Shown piece after piece: positions 62,400 to 64,000 of a stretch of 64,000 bases of DNA (its first letter is position 1; each line of letters begins with the position of its first letter). The notes under the pieces were generated by a model. The model searched no databases and was not told where the DNA came from. It saw only the letters and a program-made list of their open reading frames with translations. The stretch covers positions 4,634,001 through 4,698,000 of the forward strand of contig NZ_CP022985.1 in NCBI RefSeq assembly GCF_003425985.1. The letters run 5' to 3'. Source of the DNA: Mariniflexile sp. TRM1-10. GTDB lineage: Bacteria > Bacteroidota > Bacteroidia > Flavobacteriales > Flavobacteriaceae. A program made the translations under genes and the position numbers.

Positions 62400-62939
62400 T
62401 TGAACACAAGAAAGATTGTAATAACAGGTGGCCCAGGCACAGGAAAATCGACTTTAATAAACAAATTGACCAAACATGGTTACACCTGTCTTGAAGAAAT
62501 TTCGCGTCAGGTAACCTTAGATGCCAAAAAAAAAGGCATTGACCAGTTGTTTTTAACCAACCCTTTACTATTCAGCGAACTGCTCTTAAAAGGCAGGCAA
62601 CAACAATTTGAAGAAGCCAACACATTACAATCAGATGTTATTTTTTTTGACAGAGGCCTTCCAGATGTACTGGCATATATGAATTATATTGGCAACACCT
62701 ATCCACAGTCGTTTGTAGATGCCTGTAAAAATGCAGTGTACGATACTGTTTTTGTTTTAAAGCCTTGGGAAACTATTTATACTAGCGATAATGAGCGCTA
62801 CGAAAGCTTTGAACAAGCCTTGGAAATTCACGACCATTTACTAAATACCTACCAACAGTTCAATTACAGTTTAATAGATGTCCCTTTTGGCACCATAGCA
62901 GACCGAACCGATTACATTTTAAAAGTGTTAAAGCTATAA
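62400..62939 (+). CDS. AAA-type P-loop ATPase (NadR-like)
   Basis: 179 residues from a TTG start. The Walker A loop is GGPGTGKSTLINKLTKHG (~9-26), and a Walker B-like DVIFFDRGLPDVLAYM (~78-93) carries the DRG motif of NadR-type kinases and related ATPases. The end is VPFGTIADRTDYILKVLKL. Substrate unknown. The recQ ATG follows the stop directly, so the two are cotranscribed. Confidence 0.82.
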   Translation: MNTRKIVITGGPGTGKSTLINKLTKHGYTCLEEISRQVTLDAKKKGIDQLFLTNPLLFSELLLKGRQQQFEEANTLQSDVIFFDRGLPDVLAYMNYIGNTYPQSFVDACKNAVYDTVFVLKPWETIYTSDNERYESFEQALEIHDHLLNTYQQFNYSLIDVPFGTIADRTDYILKVLKL

Positions 62940-64000
62940 ATGGAACAACCTATAAACATATTAGAACGCTATTGGAATTTTACCGAATTCCGTCCCGAAC
63001 AAGAAGCTATTATAAATGCCGTAATTGAAGGGGAAGATACGTTTGTACTGTTACCAACCGGTGGCGGAAAATCGTTATGTTTTCAAATTCCTGCTTTAGT
63101 AAAAGCAGGTATTTGTGTGGTTATTTCGCCTTTAATAGCCTTAATGAAAGACCAAGTACAGCAACTTAATGATAAAGGCATAAAAGCTATGGCGCTTACA
63201 AGTGGCATTACTTACAGTCAGTTAGATACACTTTTAGATAATTGTATTTATGGTAACTATAAGTTTTTGTACCTATCGCCTGAACGTTTACAACAAGAAC
63301 TTGTGCAAGAACGTATTAGGCAAATGAACGTCAATTTAATAGCTGTAGATGAAGCGCATTGTATTTCACAATGGGGCAGTGATTTTAGACCGGCATATAA
63401 AAACATCGCACTATTACGCCAATTACAACCTTCGGTTAATGTGGTGGCTTTAACAGCATCGGCAACTCCCGAAGTCGTCAATGATATTATAAAAGAACTC
63501 GATTTTATTCAACCCAAAATATTTAAACAATCGTTTTCCAGACCCAATTTGGGCTATATGGTGTATCATGAAAACGATAAATATTATCGCATAGAAACCA
63601 TTTTAAAAAAATATAAGGAATCCTCCATTATTTACGTTCGAAACAGAAAATTAACTTTAGATGTTAGCACGTTTTTAAATTCAAAAAACATATCAGCTAC
63701 CCATTATCATGGTGGTTTAACAAATGCCGAAAAAGACACAAACATGGCACTCTGGGTGCAAAATAAAAAACAGGTCATGGTTGCTACCAACGCCTTTGGA
63801 ATGGGTATAGATAAACCTGACGTTAAAACGGTAATCCATTTAAACTTACCCGAAAGCATTGAAAGTTATTTTCAAGAAGCAGGACGTGTGGGTCGCAATG
63901 GCGACAAGGCTTTTGCAGTTATTTTGAAGAATAATAGCGACGAAGTTTTGGTAAAAAATCAGTTTTTAAACGTATTACCAACAGTTGATTATGTGAAACA
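62940..64000 (+). CDS. recQ: RecQ-family DNA helicase, 3' end beyond the window
   Basis: The ATG at 62940 opens a frame that runs off the window (353 codons visible). Helicase motifs I (LLPTGGGKSLCFQIPAL), II (VDEAHCISQWGSDFR), III (ALTASATPEV), V (ATNAFGMGIDKPDVK) and VI (QEAGRVGRNGD) are present. The Zn-binding and HRDC parts, if any, lie outside. A 3'-5' helicase in recombination repair. Confidence 0.93.
   Translation, partial: MEQPINILERYWNFTEFRPEQEAIINAVIEGEDTFVLLPTGGGKSLCFQIPALVKAGICVVISPLIALMKDQVQQLNDKGIKAMALTSGITYSQLDTLLDNCIYGNYKFLYLSPERLQQELVQERIRQMNVNLIAVDEAHCISQWGSDFRPAYKNIALLRQLQPSVNVVALTASATPEVVNDIIKELDFIQPKIFKQSFSRPNLGYMVYHENDKYYRIETILKKYKESSIIYVRNRKLTLDVSTFLNSKNISATHYHGGLTNAEKDTNMALWVQNKKQVMVATNAFGMGIDKPDVKTVIHLNLPESIESYFQEAGRVGRNGDKAFAVILKNNSDEVLVKNQFLNVLPTVDYVK

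Overview
The window looks like a chromosomal segment of a marine-type Flavobacteriaceae (Bacteroidetes). It is AT-rich, start codons mostly lack Shine-Dalgarno sequences, TAnnTTTG-like promoter boxes precede several genes, and the gene set is typical of the family: BshB1, DUF2490, DUF4290, a fused CcsB/CcsA cytochrome c biogenesis protein, group III truncated haemoglobin and a geranylgeranylglycerol-phosphate-synthase-like UbiA protein. No species is assigned.

Layout. 1-1.17 kb: 3' part of a DDE transposase. 1.2-7.4 kb: tRNA-His, bshB1, an SLC13 transporter followed by ATP-type PEP carboxykinase, a DUF2490 protein and a TMEM175-like channel. 7.7-12.3 kb (minus strand): a tight four-gene operon of a RuBisCO-like protein, a four-carbon acid sugar kinase, an Asp/Glu-racemase-family protein and a BASS transporter, which looks like a sugar-acid (possibly apionate-type) catabolic route. 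12.5-13.2 kb: a HAD phosphatase.

13.7-31.4 kb is the unusual part. It holds about sixteen short units, all on the plus strand, most with one small gene (lipoproteins, small membrane proteins, barstar, a SUFU-domain protein, a possible WapI-type immunity protein, ParDE). They are separated by related 75-580 bp spacers. Each unit begins with GTT plus a unit-specific word, and most end with the reverse complement of that word finishing in AAC or AAT. This is the geometry of integron cassettes and attC sites, yet the spacers are mostly longer than normal attC sites, carry promoter-like and sometimes terminator elements, and no integrase lies in the window. One unit is present twice as an apparently exact copy 11 kb apart. 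I read the region as a candidate integrase-less cassette array of an undescribed flavobacterial type.

31.4-64 kb returns to core genome: an XRE regulator, CcsBA, truncated haemoglobin, a DUF2520/KdsC/UbiA/Maf operon, MscS, CorA, a PIG-L deacetylase with a 36-residue membrane protein, an SSS transporter and a Gfo/Idh/MocA oxidoreductase, DUF2339 and DUF3999 proteins, a DUF2911 protein, a TetR-UbiB-GPx-TspO-SRPBCC-photolyase stress cluster, NeuD-like acyltransferase, MurA (Asp in place of the catalytic Cys), DUF4290, DUF493, a P-loop ATPase and the 5' part of recQ. Low-complexity, oligomer-repeat tracts fill several of the longer gaps. Base identity and motif matches were judged by eye; no searches or foldings were run.
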